Source: an uncultured Litoreibacter sp. (lineage in GTDB: Bacteria > Pseudomonadota > Alphaproteobacteria > Rhodobacterales > Rhodobacteraceae). Taken from it: a DNA stretch of 64,000 nucleotides. Shown one piece after another: positions 34,834 to 43,834 of the stretch. Numbering within the stretch: position 1 is the stretch's first letter; each line of letters opens with the position of its first letter. The translations under genes and the position numbers were made by a program. The stretch covers positions 186,001-250,000 of the forward strand of contig CANLUY010000002.1 of NCBI GenBank assembly GCA_947494435.1. Reading direction: 5' to 3'. Below the pieces are notes generated by a model. It worked only from the letters and a program-made list of their open reading frames with translations, did no database searches and was not told where the DNA came from.

Positions 34834-35481
34834 TCAGGTTTTCTTGCGTTTTGAAACGATGCCAAATCCAATGAGACCGGTCAGCAAGAATGGCAGGCCT
34901 GCGGGCAACGGTACGGCAGAGACGTCATCGCTGAACGTCATTTCGATTTGTAAATCGCGGGATTGGCCGCCGAAGTTTGAAGCCCATGCTTGGTCCAGAT
35001 AGCGATTCACGTTTGAGTAATGGAAGGCGCCATCGGCGTAATTGTCATTGTCAAAGTCATAGCCCCAACGGCCATTGCCTACGCCGTCATCGTGGCGGAA
35101 TGAAAAGAGGTACGTTTCGCCTTCGGTCAAAGACCAGCCGCCGGTTCTGACAATGACGGGTTCTAAGACTGGCGAGCGGTCCAAAGTACCGGTTGTGCTG
35201 TAAAGAGCTGCGCCATTCACTTTGTTTGTGGTGTCATTGAAGCTGAACAGCTCAAAAATCAGGCCCTGCGCTTCGCTGAATGCGCGGCCCTGAAGAACCA
35301 CGCGGTCCAGTACGTTGTGGGCGCCTGCAATGAAGCTTTGGCCGTAGGTCTCATGGCCGGCAAATGAGCCGACTTCGTCCGGGCCGGGAGTGGAGATTGT
35401 AGCGGCACCCGCCGGTAGGGCGAATGCGAAGGCGAGGGCGGTGAGAGCTGCGTTTGCGGCTTTGGTGGCGATGCGCGTCAT
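34834..35481 (-). CDS. VPLPA-CTERM sorted surface protein (215 aa)
   Basis: The product starts MTRIATKAANAALTALAFAF with a signal peptide cut near AGAATIS. Its body (YGQSFIAGAHNVLDRVVLQG, GWSLTEGETYLFSF) looks like a carbohydrate-binding-type beta sandwich, and it ends in VPLPAGLPFLLTGLIGFGI then SKRKK, a VPLPA-CTERM signal. ATG 35481 has a good GAGGAA ribosome site. It is on the same strand as the other VPLPA-CTERM gene 123 bases downstream, so the two may be regulated together. The role is probably extracellular. Confidence 0.87.
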   Translation of the reverse strand: MTRIATKAANAALTALAFAFALPAGAATISTPGPDEVGSFAGHETYGQSFIAGAHNVLDRVVLQGRAFSEAQGLIFELFSFNDTTNKVNGAALYSTTGTLDRSPVLEPVIVRTGGWSLTEGETYLFSFRHDDGVGNGRWGYDFDNDNYADGAFHYSNVNRYLDQAWASNFGGQSRDLQIEMTFSDDVSAVPLPAGLPFLLTGLIGFGIVSKRKKT

Positions 35482-35553
35482 GAGAAAGTTCCTCGTTCCA
35501 TTTAACAAATAAACCCCAGACGCAGGACGGCCGTGGCTTAGGGCATGGAATAG

Positions 35554-35575
35554 GAAAACTGCCCACAAGGGTGGG
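35554..35575 (-). terminator. Probable terminator after pepN
   Basis: On the minus strand CCCAC-CCTT-GTGGG is followed by CAGTTTTC. The stem is only five bases and the T-tract is short, so this is a modest candidate. It lies 37 bases after the pepN stop codon. Confidence 0.5.
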
Positions 35576-35611
35576 TTACGTATTCTGTACGATGAGCGCG
35601 CGCCGCCATGC

Positions 35612-38158
35612 TTATCCTAAGATGCGGGTCACCATCTCAGACGTGTCGCGGCTAAGGCCTTCGGTGGTTTTGATCCGTGTCAGGGCTTCGCGCATCATGG
35701 CTTGGCGGTCGGCGTCATAGCGTTTCCACGTCTCGAACACGGTGGACATGCGCGCGGTGGTTTGCGGGTTCATCTTGTCGAGTGCGATCAGCGCGTCGGC
35801 CATGACTTTGTAGCCAATGCCCGACGGGTCGTGGAAGCCCGCTGCATTGCCGCCGAGCGAGCCGAAGACGGCGCGGAAGCGGTTAGGGTTAGTCATGGTG
35901 AAATCCGGATGCTCCGTCAGGGCCTGTGCTTTCGGGCCTGCGGTGTCCATTTTGGCATGCAAGACCTGCATTGCGAACCATTTGTCGATCACGAGGCGGT
36001 CGTCTTTCCATTGCTCATAGAAAGCTTGGTTTTGGTCCTCGCCGACCTCTTCGCGGAGCAGGCAATTCAGGGCGGAGATCTGCTGGGTCATGTTATCCGC
36101 GCTGTCATATTGCTTGGCCGCCTGAGCGCCGCCGTCAAGACAACTGATCAGGCCCAGCGCAGTATTTCCCCAGCTGCGTTTCGCCGCGTCTTCGGCCACG
36201 GGGCGGTAGGGACCGTCGACCAGCATTTCGGCGTAGATGCGGGGCAGCATGTCTTGCGTGGCTTGGGCCACAGATTGCATCAGGCTGCGTGCAGTCAGGT
36301 AGATTTTTGTAGGATCAGGCGTGATGCCGCCATCAAACAGCGCCTGTTGGATGTCGTCATTTGATGGGCCACGGAAGGCCAATGCCTTGAAGTCAGGGCT
36401 GAGCGTGTCGTCGCGGGCGACCTTGATCAGCGCGTCGAGATAGGCCTGATCCGGCGCGCAATCTTCCGTGACCATGCGGATCATGACGTCGCGCGCCAAG
36501 GCGCGGCCTGCTTCCCATTTGTTGAACGGGTCGGTGTCGTGGGCCAGAAGGAAAGCACGCTCTGCGTTGGTCTGGTCGCGCTCCAGAATGATCGGGGCTG
36601 AGAAGCCGCGGTTGATGGAGGGGATAGGTTTTGCGTCAAGGCCGGTGAAGCGGAATTTGTGAACCTCATCCGTCACTTCGCAGATTTTCGTGGGGTGGGT
36701 TTCTTGGCCCGCCTCGTTCAGGAGGCCCACGGCGATGGGGATCACCTTGGGATCTTTGGTGGCTTGGCCCGGTGTGGGCGGCGTGCTTTGCGTGAAGGTC
36801 AGCGTGTAGGTGCCATCTTGGAAGCTTTCCTCGGCTTTGACGCGCGGGGTGCCCGCTTGTTGGTACCAGAGTTTGAACTGGGTGAGGTCGCGGCCCGTCG
36901 CGTCTTCAAAACATGTCAGCCAGTCTTCGATCGTGCAGGCTTCGCCGTCATGGCGGGTGAAGTAGAGGTCGCAGCCTTTGTAATATACCTCGTCGCCAAT
37001 CAGGGTTTTCAGCATGCCGATGACTTCGGCGCCTTTCTCATAAACGGTGGCGGTGTAGAAATTGTTGATCTCCACAAAGCTTTCGGGGCGCACAGGGTGG
37101 GCCAGCGGGCCGTTGTCTTCGCGGAACTGGCGGGCGCGCAGGGCGAGAACGTCGGAGATGCGTTCAACCGCGTGGCCGCGCGTGTCGCCGGAGAATTGCT
37201 GATCGCGGAAGACGGTCAGCCCCTCCTTCAGGCACAGCTGGAACCAGTCGCGGCAAGTGATGCGGTTGCCGGTCCAGTTGTGGAAATACTCATGCGCTAT
37301 GATCGTCTCGATCCGCGCGAAATTGCCGTCGGTGGAGGTGTCGGGAGAGGCCAGAACAGCCGACGAGTTGAAGATGTTCAGCCCCTTGTTTTCCATCGCG
37401 CCCATGTTGAAATCATCGACGGCTACGATATTGAAAAGGTCGAGATCGTATTCGCGGCCATAGACATCCTCGTCCCATTTCATCGAGCGTTTCAGGGCGT
37501 CCATGCCAAAGGGCGTTTTGTGAAGGTCACCGTCGCGCACATAGATGTTGAGGTCGACCTCGCGGCCTGAGCGGGTGGTGAACCTGTCATGCAGATTGAC
37601 GAGATCGCCCGCGACCAGCGCAAACAGATAGGCGGGTTTGGGGTGCGGGTCGTGCCACTTGCCATCACCCAGATCGTTGCCGTTGGAGAGTTTGACCGGC
37701 TCGCTGCCTTCAATGCTGACGGTAAAGATGGCCATGACATCGGGGCGGTCAGGGTAGTAAGTGATTTTGCGGAAGCCTTCCGCCTCGCATTGGGTGCAGT
37801 ACATGCCGTTCGACATGTAGAGGCCTTCGAGCGCGGTATTTGTGCTTGGGCTTATCTCAACCTCTGCCTCAAAGACAAACGGCGCATCGGGGGCTTGGGC
37901 CGTGAGACCCAGATCGGTGATTTTTGCGTGCGCATCTGCGCCGTCGATGGTGGCGGAGATCAGTGTCAGGTCTTCGCCATGAAGGTAAAACGTCTTGTCT
38001 GTTGCCTCAGGATTGGGTCGGAAGGCGATTTTCGACAGGACGCGTGTGGCAGTGGGGTGGAGCTTGAACGTGAGTTCGACCGTGTCCACCAAGTAGGCCG
38101 GTGGCGTGTAGTCCTTGAGAAAGATTTCCAAGGGTGCGGTGGGGTTGGCATCTTTCAT
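35612..38158 (-). CDS. pepN: Aminopeptidase N (M1 family)
   Basis: PepN is a cytoplasmic zinc exopeptidase with broad specificity. The 848-residue protein has the exopeptidase motif GAMENKGLNIF and the zinc site HEYFHNWTGNRITCRDW (H-E-x2-H then E), with the conserved CxxC-like TQCEAEGFRKITYYPDRPDV of the bacterial PepN type. Length fits the E. coli-type family. ATG 38158 has AGGAC upstream; the frame stays open to 38437 but that region holds the promoter and a divergent small gene. Confidence 0.96.
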   Translation of the reverse strand: MKDANPTAPLEIFLKDYTPPAYLVDTVELTFKLHPTATRVLSKIAFRPNPEATDKTFYLHGEDLTLISATIDGADAHAKITDLGLTAQAPDAPFVFEAEVEISPSTNTALEGLYMSNGMYCTQCEAEGFRKITYYPDRPDVMAIFTVSIEGSEPVKLSNGNDLGDGKWHDPHPKPAYLFALVAGDLVNLHDRFTTRSGREVDLNIYVRDGDLHKTPFGMDALKRSMKWDEDVYGREYDLDLFNIVAVDDFNMGAMENKGLNIFNSSAVLASPDTSTDGNFARIETIIAHEYFHNWTGNRITCRDWFQLCLKEGLTVFRDQQFSGDTRGHAVERISDVLALRARQFREDNGPLAHPVRPESFVEINNFYTATVYEKGAEVIGMLKTLIGDEVYYKGCDLYFTRHDGEACTIEDWLTCFEDATGRDLTQFKLWYQQAGTPRVKAEESFQDGTYTLTFTQSTPPTPGQATKDPKVIPIAVGLLNEAGQETHPTKICEVTDEVHKFRFTGLDAKPIPSINRGFSAPIILERDQTNAERAFLLAHDTDPFNKWEAGRALARDVMIRMVTEDCAPDQAYLDALIKVARDDTLSPDFKALAFRGPSNDDIQQALFDGGITPDPTKIYLTARSLMQSVAQATQDMLPRIYAEMLVDGPYRPVAEDAAKRSWGNTALGLISCLDGGAQAAKQYDSADNMTQQISALNCLLREEVGEDQNQAFYEQWKDDRLVIDKWFAMQVLHAKMDTAGPKAQALTEHPDFTMTNPNRFRAVFGSLGGNAAGFHDPSGIGYKVMADALIALDKMNPQTTARMSTVFETWKRYDADRQAMMREALTRIKTTEGLSRDTSEMVTRILG

Positions 38159-38278
38159 GGGACGTCCTGTTTGAAAAAAGTTTGGAACCTGAGGCGTTGC
38201 GCCGACGTTATGTCGCTGAAGCAAAGCGCGCAACTCACGAGGGCGCGTGGGGGAATACAATTTTTTAAGGAGACGACC

Positions 38279-38479
38279 ATGTCCGCACCTGACACAAATC
38301 TGGAAACACAAGAGCGCCGTCACGCCGTCCCATTGAAGGGTATGATGCTGGTTGCGACCTTTGCCGGAGTGCTGCTGGTGGGATTGATTGGTTGGACTTT
38401 CTTGCAGGCAGACGAGCCCGAAGGGGCGGCTGTGCAAGTGGATGGCCGGACGGGTGCAGCGGTGAGTGTTGACGAGTAA
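38279..38479 (+). CDS. Small single-pass membrane protein (66 aa)
   Basis: The product has a polar N-terminus, one membrane helix (MMLVATFAGVLLVGLIGWTF, about 22-41) and a short acidic tail. AAGGAG (38267-38272) is well placed before ATG 38279. The gene is divergent from pepN and precedes the photolyase gene by 38 bases. No family is recognised, but the ribosome site and helix make it credible. Confidence 0.65.
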   Translation: MSAPDTNLETQERRHAVPLKGMMLVATFAGVLLVGLIGWTFLQADEPEGAAVQVDGRTGAAVSVDE

Positions 38480-38517
38480 AAGTTGATGCGCCCTGCGGTG
38501 TGACTACATTGTCCAGT

Positions 38518-40050
38518 ATGTCGCAACCGCCGGTCATCCTTTGGTATAAGCGCGATCTTCGGGTCACGGATCACCCCGCTCTGAGCTACGCGCTCGAGCG
38601 GGGTGATGCCGTTCTGCCCCTTTATATTGTTGAGCCGGAGTATTGGCAGTTGCCGGACACATCGGGGCGGCAATGGGCGTTCCTGCGCGAAAGCCTTTTG
38701 GAATTATCAGAGGCTTTGTCGAGCCTCGGTGCGCCTTTGGTTTTCCGCTCGGGCGATGCGGTTGAGGTTTTGGAGGCGCTTAGGCGTCTGACCGGGGCGG
38801 AGCGGATCGTCAGTCATGAGGAAACCGGCAACGCTTGGACCTACGCGCGCGACAAGCGCGTGGCGGAGTGGGCGCGTGTGCAGGGCGTGCATTGGACGGA
38901 GCTTGCGCAATCTGGCGTCGGTCGCCGTTTGCAGGGTCGCGACGGCTGGGCAAAGCGGCGTGACGGGTTCATGGCCCGCCCGCAGGTGGACGCGCCTGTG
39001 GCGATGCGACCGCATCATGTCGCCTCTGACCCTATTCCTGATCTGGATTCAAACGACAGATGTCCTGAGCGGCAACAAGGGGGGCGTCAGGCCGCTTTGT
39101 CCTTGCTCGGCGGGTTTCTGACGGAGCGTGGACAGACCTATCGCAAAGCCATGTCTTCGCCGTTGGAAGGGGAGTGGGCGTGCTCCCGGTTGTCGCCGCA
39201 TATCGCTTTTGGCACGGTGTCAGTCCGTGAAGCTGCGCAGGCGGCGCGGGCGCGCAAGGCTGAGGTGAAGGGCACCCGCACGGGGTGGCTTGGTGCGATG
39301 CGTTCGTTCGAGGCGCGCCTCGCATGGCGCGACCATTTCATGCAGAAGCTTGAAGATGAGCCGGAGATCGAGAGCCGCTGTCTGCATCATGCCTATGAAC
39401 ATCTGCGACCGCGCGAAAGTGACGCGAGCCGCTTGCAGGCTTGGCAAACGGGGCAGACAGGATTGCCGTTTCTGGATGCGTGTATGCGGTTTTGCGCAAC
39501 GACCGGATGGTTAAATTTCAGGATGCGCGCGATGGTCACGGCGGTCGCGTCCTATCATCTTTGGCTGGACTGGCGCACGCATGGGCCGGTGCTTGCGCGT
39601 ATGTTCACTGATTACGAGCCGGGTATCCATTGGTCACAGGTGCAGATGCAGTCGGGAACCACGGGCATGAACACGGTGCGGATTTATAACCCTGTAAAAC
39701 AGGGCCAAGATCAGGACCCGGACGGAGTTTTTACCCGCCGTTGGTGTCCGGAACTCGCGGAAGTGCCGGATATGTATTTGCAAGAACCTTGGCGGTGGGA
39801 AGGGGCTGGCCGTATTCTTGGTTGCAGCTACCCTGAGCCGATTGTCGATGTGAAAGAGGCCGCAAAAGCGGCGCGGGATGCCGTGTGGGCTGTGCGCAAA
39901 GGGGAGGCGTTTCGGGCGGAGGCTGCACGGATCGTCGACAAACACGCCTCACGAAAAGACCCGCGATTTGTGAATGACCGGACGCCGAAACCCCGCGCGA
40001 AGGCACGGGGTAAGCCGCAGACCACCGCGCAACTGAAGTTGGATTTGTGA
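38518..40050 (+). CDS. Cryptochrome/deoxyribodipyrimidine photolyase family protein
   Basis: The protein is a flavoprotein that uses blue light to repair UV-induced pyrimidine dimers, or a related cryptochrome. The 510-residue product has the photolyase N-terminal domain opening VILWYKRDLRVTDHPAL. The FAD domain includes SRLSPHIAFGTVS, WRDHFMQ, TGLPFLDACMR, TGWLNFRMRAMV and QSGTTGMNTVRIYNP. ATG 38518 is chosen by homology; GTG 38500 is an alternative. Its stop overlaps the DUF2256 gene start (TGATG). The exact lesion specificity cannot be set by eye. Confidence 0.9.
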   Translation: MSQPPVILWYKRDLRVTDHPALSYALERGDAVLPLYIVEPEYWQLPDTSGRQWAFLRESLLELSEALSSLGAPLVFRSGDAVEVLEALRRLTGAERIVSHEETGNAWTYARDKRVAEWARVQGVHWTELAQSGVGRRLQGRDGWAKRRDGFMARPQVDAPVAMRPHHVASDPIPDLDSNDRCPERQQGGRQAALSLLGGFLTERGQTYRKAMSSPLEGEWACSRLSPHIAFGTVSVREAAQAARARKAEVKGTRTGWLGAMRSFEARLAWRDHFMQKLEDEPEIESRCLHHAYEHLRPRESDASRLQAWQTGQTGLPFLDACMRFCATTGWLNFRMRAMVTAVASYHLWLDWRTHGPVLARMFTDYEPGIHWSQVQMQSGTTGMNTVRIYNPVKQGQDQDPDGVFTRRWCPELAEVPDMYLQEPWRWEGAGRILGCSYPEPIVDVKEAAKAARDAVWAVRKGEAFRAEAARIVDKHASRKDPRFVNDRTPKPRAKARGKPQTTAQLKLDL

Positions 40051-40196
40051 TGGCGAAGATGCGTAAGAAATCGGACCTGCCTTCAAAGACATGTGCCACC
40101 TGTGGCAAGCCTTTTGCATGGCGTAAGAAATGGGCCGCTGTCTGGGATGAGGTGCGATATTGCTCCGAGCGATGCCGCAGAGAAAAACGCAATTAG
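40050..40196 (+). CDS. DUF2256 small zinc-ribbon-like protein (48 aa)
   Basis: The product reads MAKMRKKSDLPSKTCATCGK..., with CATC and later CSERC giving a four-cysteine C-x2-C ... C-x3-C set, and KPFAWRKKW in between. This is the DUF2256 family, often found next to photolyase genes. Start and photolyase stop overlap as TGATG, so translation is coupled. A role in binding nucleic acid or metal is only inferred from the cysteines and basic charge. Confidence 0.88.
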   Translation: MAKMRKKSDLPSKTCATCGKPFAWRKKWAAVWDEVRYCSERCRREKRN

Positions 40197-40232
40197 ACAT
40201 CTTCAAATTCTGCGCGAAACTGCCTTTTTGCG

Positions 40233-40259
40233 AAATTGGTAACTTTAGATGACCAATTT
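40233..40259. promoter_or_regulatory. Inverted repeat upstream of malate synthase G
   Basis: AAATTGGT-N11-ACCAATTT has perfect eight-base arms and lies 63 bases upstream of the malate synthase start codon. ATTGGT/ACCAAT half-sites are known for GntR-family regulators such as PdhR and GlcC, though usually with a shorter spacer. A TTTTTGCGAAA motif overlaps the left arm and could serve a RamB-type regulator instead. Which factor acts here is inference. Confidence 0.55.
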
Positions 40260-40322
40260 GTTGCGACCGACCTATATGTCCGGTAACTGGTGGGTGTACC
40301 ACCGCATACGAAGGACCCTGCC

Positions 40323-42464
40323 ATGACACACCGCGTTGCCCGATCCGACCTTCAGGTTGATCCGATCCTGTCCGAGTTCATTGAGAGCCAAGCGCTGGAG
40401 GGGACGGGGGTCTCTGCCGAGGCGTTCTGGAGCGCTTTGTCTGATATCGCGCATACGCTTGGTCCAAAGAACAAAGTCCTATTGGACAAGCGCGAAGATA
40501 TCCAAGCGCAGTTGGATGCATGGCATGTTGAAAACCGCGGCAATTCTCATGACCACGCGGCCTATAAGGCTTTTCTCTATGAGATCGGATATCTTGTGCC
40601 TGAGGGTGAGGCGTTTGAGATTGACACAGACAACGTAGATGCTGAGATCGCATCTGTTCCGGGGCCGCAATTGGTCGTGCCAATCACCAATGCCCGCTAC
40701 GCGCTGAACGCGGCGAATGCGCGTTGGGGATCACTTTATGACGGGTTCTATGGCACCGATGCGATGGGCACGCCCGCGCCAGCGGGCGGCTACGACAAGG
40801 GTCGTGGTGCGCGGGTTGTGGCACGTGCGCGGGTGTTCCTTGACGAAGCCTTCCCACTAGATGGCACAAGCCACGCGGATGCGCGGCGTTACGCGGTTCG
40901 GGACGGCGCGTTGATGGTTGATGATATGCCCTTAGCTGAGCCTGAGAAATTCGTGGGCTATCGTGGACATCCGAAAGCGCCCGATGCGGTCCTTTTGAAG
41001 AATAACGGGTTGCATGTGGAGCTGGTCTTTGACCGGACGCACATGATCGGCTCGCGTGATCAGGCGGGGCTTGCGGATGTTGTGATGGAAAGTGCGGTCT
41101 CTGCAATTATGGATTGCGAGGATTCCGTGGCGTGTGTGGATGCGGAAGATAAGGTGCAGGCTTATTCCAACTGGCTTGGCCTGATGCGCGGGGACTTGCA
41201 AGAAGAGGTCGAAAAGGGTGGCAAGACGTTCACGCGCGTTCTGAACGCCGACCGTGATTACACCGCGCCGGATGGGAGCGCGTTGTCCGTGAAAGGACGC
41301 GCGTTGATGCTGGTGCGCAACGTCGGTCATTTGATGACAAACCCCGCGATTCTGGATCGTTATGGGAACGAGATTTACGAAGGCCTGATGGACGCGATGA
41401 TCACCACGCTGATCGCGATGCATGATCTCAAGCGTGACGGCGGCAATTCTGTGAAAGGCTCTGTCTATGTCGTGAAGCCCAAGATGCACGGGCCGGAAGA
41501 GGTGGCGTTTACAGATGAGATTTTTGATCGGGTTGAGGCGGCTTTGGGATTGCCGAAACACACAGTTAAAATCGGGATCATGGATGAGGAACGCCGCACG
41601 ACAGTGAACCTCAAGGAATGTATCCGCGCGGCCAAATCGCGCGTGGCGTTCATCAATACCGGATTTCTGGATCGCACGGGCGACGAGATACATACGTCGA
41701 TGGAGGCCGGGCCGTTTTCGCGCAAAGACTTCATCAAGCGCAAAGCTTGGATCGGCGGTTATGAGAACCGCAATGTCGATATCGGGCTGGAATGCGGCCT
41801 GAGTGGGAAAGCGCAGATCGGCAAGGGCATGTGGGCCATGCCGGATCTGATGGCTGCGATGATCGAGCAGAAGATCGAACACCCCAAAGCGGGCGCGAAT
41901 TGCGCTTGGGTGCCGTCACCAACTGCTGCCACGCTACATGCGCTCCACTACCACAAGGTCGATGTCTTTGCTGTGCAGGCGAAGCTGAAAGCGGGCGGAC
42001 GCCGCGCGCATGTGGAGACTATTCTGGACATTCCGCTGGCCGCCTACCGCATGTGGAGCGAGGATCAGATCATGCGCGAGGTGGAAAACAACGCGCAGGG
42101 GATTTTGGGTTATGTCGTGCGCTGGATCAATCAGGGCGTGGGTTGCTCGAAAGTGCCCGATATCAACAATGTGGGTCTGATGGAGGATCGTGCGACCTGC
42201 CGTATTTCCAGCCAGGCTTTGGCGAACTGGCTGCATCATGACGTGGTCGACGCGCAGCAGGTGATGGGCGCGATGCATAAGATGGCGGCTGTGGTGGATG
42301 GTCAGAATGCTGACGATCCTGCCTATACGCCGATGGCACCGGGCTTTGACGGGATCGCGTTTCAAGCTGCCTGTGATCTGGTCTTCAAGGGGCGCGTTCA
42401 GCCGTCTGGCTATACGGAGCCTGTTTTGCATGCGCGGAGATTGGAACTGAAAGCCGCCGGATGA
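40323..42464 (+). CDS. glcB: Malate synthase G
   Basis: The enzyme condenses glyoxylate with acetyl-CoA to malate, in the glyoxylate bypass and the ethylmalonyl-CoA or glycolate routes. The 713-residue length fits the single-chain G isoform. Motifs include [40 protein letters not shown] (catalytic/metal region), [18 protein letters not shown], and [12 protein letters not shown]-like [16 protein letters not shown] 40323 is preceded by AAGGACC; the in-frame extension to 40290 is not needed. It stands alone, with no glycolate oxidase genes next to it. Confidence 0.96.
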   Translation: MTHRVARSDLQVDPILSEFIESQALEGTGVSAEAFWSALSDIAHTLGPKNKVLLDKREDIQAQLDAWHVENRGNSHDHAAYKAFLYEIGYLVPEGEAFEIDTDNVDAEIASVPGPQLVVPITNARYALNAANARWGSLYDGFYGTDAMGTPAPAGGYDKGRGARVVARARVFLDEAFPLDGTSHADARRYAVRDGALMVDDMPLAEPEKFVGYRGHPKAPDAVLLKNNGLHVELVFDRTHMIGSRDQAGLADVVMESAVSAIMDCEDSVACVDAEDKVQAYSNWLGLMRGDLQEEVEKGGKTFTRVLNADRDYTAPDGSALSVKGRALMLVRNVGHLMTNPAILDRYGNEIYEGLMDAMITTLIAMHDLKRDGGNSVKGSVYVVKPKMHGPEEVAFTDEIFDRVEAALGLPKHTVKIGIMDEERRTTVNLKECIRAAKSRVAFINTGFLDRTGDEIHTSMEAGPFSRKDFIKRKAWIGGYENRNVDIGLECGLSGKAQIGKGMWAMPDLMAAMIEQKIEHPKAGANCAWVPSPTAATLHALHYHKVDVFAVQAKLKAGGRRAHVETILDIPLAAYRMWSEDQIMREVENNAQGILGYVVRWINQGVGCSKVPDINNVGLMEDRATCRISSQALANWLHHDVVDAQQVMGAMHKMAAVVDGQNADDPAYTPMAPGFDGIAFQAACDLVFKGRVQPSGYTEPVLHARRLELKAAG

Positions 42465-42566
42465 TCGCAATCCAATTTTAACATGCACCGGTTATGTGCA
42501 CGGCAGCGGCTCGACAAGGTTGTCGCCCCGCGCTTATGTTAGGCGAAATTATGTGAAAGGACGCGC

Positions 42567-43343
42567 ATGTCACGGCCCGTGATCGGCATTATCGGCAATT
42601 CTTATCTGATCAATGATGAATATCCGGCCTATGCGGCGGGTCAGATGAATTGTCAGGCGATTGCGGAGGCGACCGGTGCGATCCCGATGATCATCCCAAC
42701 CAGTCCCGGCTATGCGACCAGCGCCGAGTTGATGGAAGTTTGCGACGGTTTTCTGTTCACAGGCGGGCGGCCCAATGTGCATCCCGAAGAATACGGCGAG
42801 CCGGAAACCGAAGCGCATGGGGCGTTCGACCGGGCGCGCGATGCGGTGGCCCTGCCGCTGATCCGCGCCTGCGTCGCGAAAGGCCAGCCGTTTTTCGGTG
42901 TTTGCCGTGGCTTTCAGGAGGTGAATGTCGCGATGGGCGGCTCGCTTTATCCCGAAATTCGCGATCTGCCCGGACGCATGAACCACCGGATGCCGCCTGA
43001 TGGAACGCTGGAAGAAAAGTTCGAACTGCGGCACGTCGTAAAATTCACCCCGAACGGGCCTTTCCACAAAATATTGGGCGATGTTGAAGTGATGACAAAC
43101 ACGCTGCATGGGCAAGGAATTAAAGATCCCGGGGAGCGTGTCGTGATTGATGGCTATGCCCCCGATGGGACGCCGGAAGCGATCTATATCAAAGACGCGC
43201 CAGGGTTCTGCCTGTCAGTTCAATGGCATCCCGAATATTGCGCGGCACAGGATCCGGTCTCCAAACCGCTTTTCGCCGCTTTTGGCGAGGCCGCGCGGGC
43301 GTGGAAATCCGGCGCGCGTCCGAGTGTCCTGAAAAGCGCCTGA
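42567..43343 (+). CDS. Class I glutamine amidotransferase-like hydrolase (peptidase C26, PuuD-like)
   Basis: The 258-residue protein has the nucleophile elbow GVCRGFQEVNVAMGG with the catalytic Cys, and the His-Glu pair in QWHPEYCAA. The N-terminal GIIGNSYLINDEYPAY and FTGGRPNVHPEEY segments match the gamma-glutamyl-GABA hydrolase (PuuD)/peptidase C26 group, which cleaves gamma-glutamyl bonds in polyamine catabolism. No puu-type partner genes lie next to it, so the exact substrate is open. An AAAGGA site precedes the ATG. Confidence 0.9.
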   Translation: MSRPVIGIIGNSYLINDEYPAYAAGQMNCQAIAEATGAIPMIIPTSPGYATSAELMEVCDGFLFTGGRPNVHPEEYGEPETEAHGAFDRARDAVALPLIRACVAKGQPFFGVCRGFQEVNVAMGGSLYPEIRDLPGRMNHRMPPDGTLEEKFELRHVVKFTPNGPFHKILGDVEVMTNTLHGQGIKDPGERVVIDGYAPDGTPEAIYIKDAPGFCLSVQWHPEYCAAQDPVSKPLFAAFGEAARAWKSGARPSVLKSA

Positions 43344-43401
43344 CGGGCCCAATTCCGTTTCCTTCCGCCGGGACATATGCACCAGAGTTTGCCCGCGTGG
43401 C

Positions 43402-43464
43402 TGAGACTGTAAGTCTCAAAGAACGCAAAACATGATATGCGCCGAAGGCGCCCGATTGGATCGG
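43402..43464. repeat. Three short hairpins between convergent genes
   Basis: TGAGACT-GTA-AGTCTCA (43402-43418), GCGCC-GAA-GGCGC (43439-43451) and CCGAT-TGG-ATCGG (43452-43464) are perfect inverted repeats in the 133 bases between the convergent peptidase C26 and SCP2 genes. The last two abut and probably help terminate the SCP2 transcript, although no long T-tract follows. Confidence 0.5.
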
Positions 43465-43476
43465 CCCGCGATTAGG

Positions 43477-43767
43477 TTAGCTTGTCAGGATTTCGCTGAC
43501 TTTCAAGGCGCGCATCTGGTTGCCATCGACTTTCAGCTTGCCAGCCATAACGGCCATGATCGGATTTTGTGACCCGTCCAATATGGCGCGGAAGGTCGCT
43601 TCGCTTGCTTTCAGCGTGACATCTGCAGGCTCGTCACTTGCCACTGCACCGTCTTCGGTCAGCACGACAGAGCCGTGATCTTTGATCACCAGTTTCGCAG
43701 TGCCTTTAATCGCCCCTTTGGCTTTCGGTGTAAGTGTGTCGATGAATTCGTTGATGACAGCCGGCAT
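43477..43767 (-). CDS. SCP2 sterol-binding domain protein
   Basis: This 96-residue protein is a stand-alone SCP2 domain, a small hydrophobic-pocket fold that binds lipids or acyl-CoA. The family pattern ADVTLKASEATFRAILDGSQNPIMAVMAGKLKVDG is clear when read in parts: LKASEATF, then AVMAGKLKVDG. Roseobacters carry several such proteins of unknown role. A GGAGG ribosome site lies before the ATG. Confidence 0.92.
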   Translation of the reverse strand: MPAVINEFIDTLTPKAKGAIKGTAKLVIKDHGSVVLTEDGAVASDEPADVTLKASEATFRAILDGSQNPIMAVMAGKLKVDGNQMRALKVSEILTS

Positions 43768-43834
43768 GGGACCTCCTGAGTGACGTGCAGGTCAATGTCT
43801 GTGTTTTTGCTATTTTCGCAAGTCCAACGTGGCG

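Noticed and set aside
43391-43425. GCCCGCGTGGCTGAGACTG, similar to the 5' end of a leucine tRNA
   Set aside because: No cloverleaf can be folded: the acceptor and T arms are missing. The GAGACT/AGTCTC palindrome is better read as a hairpin.
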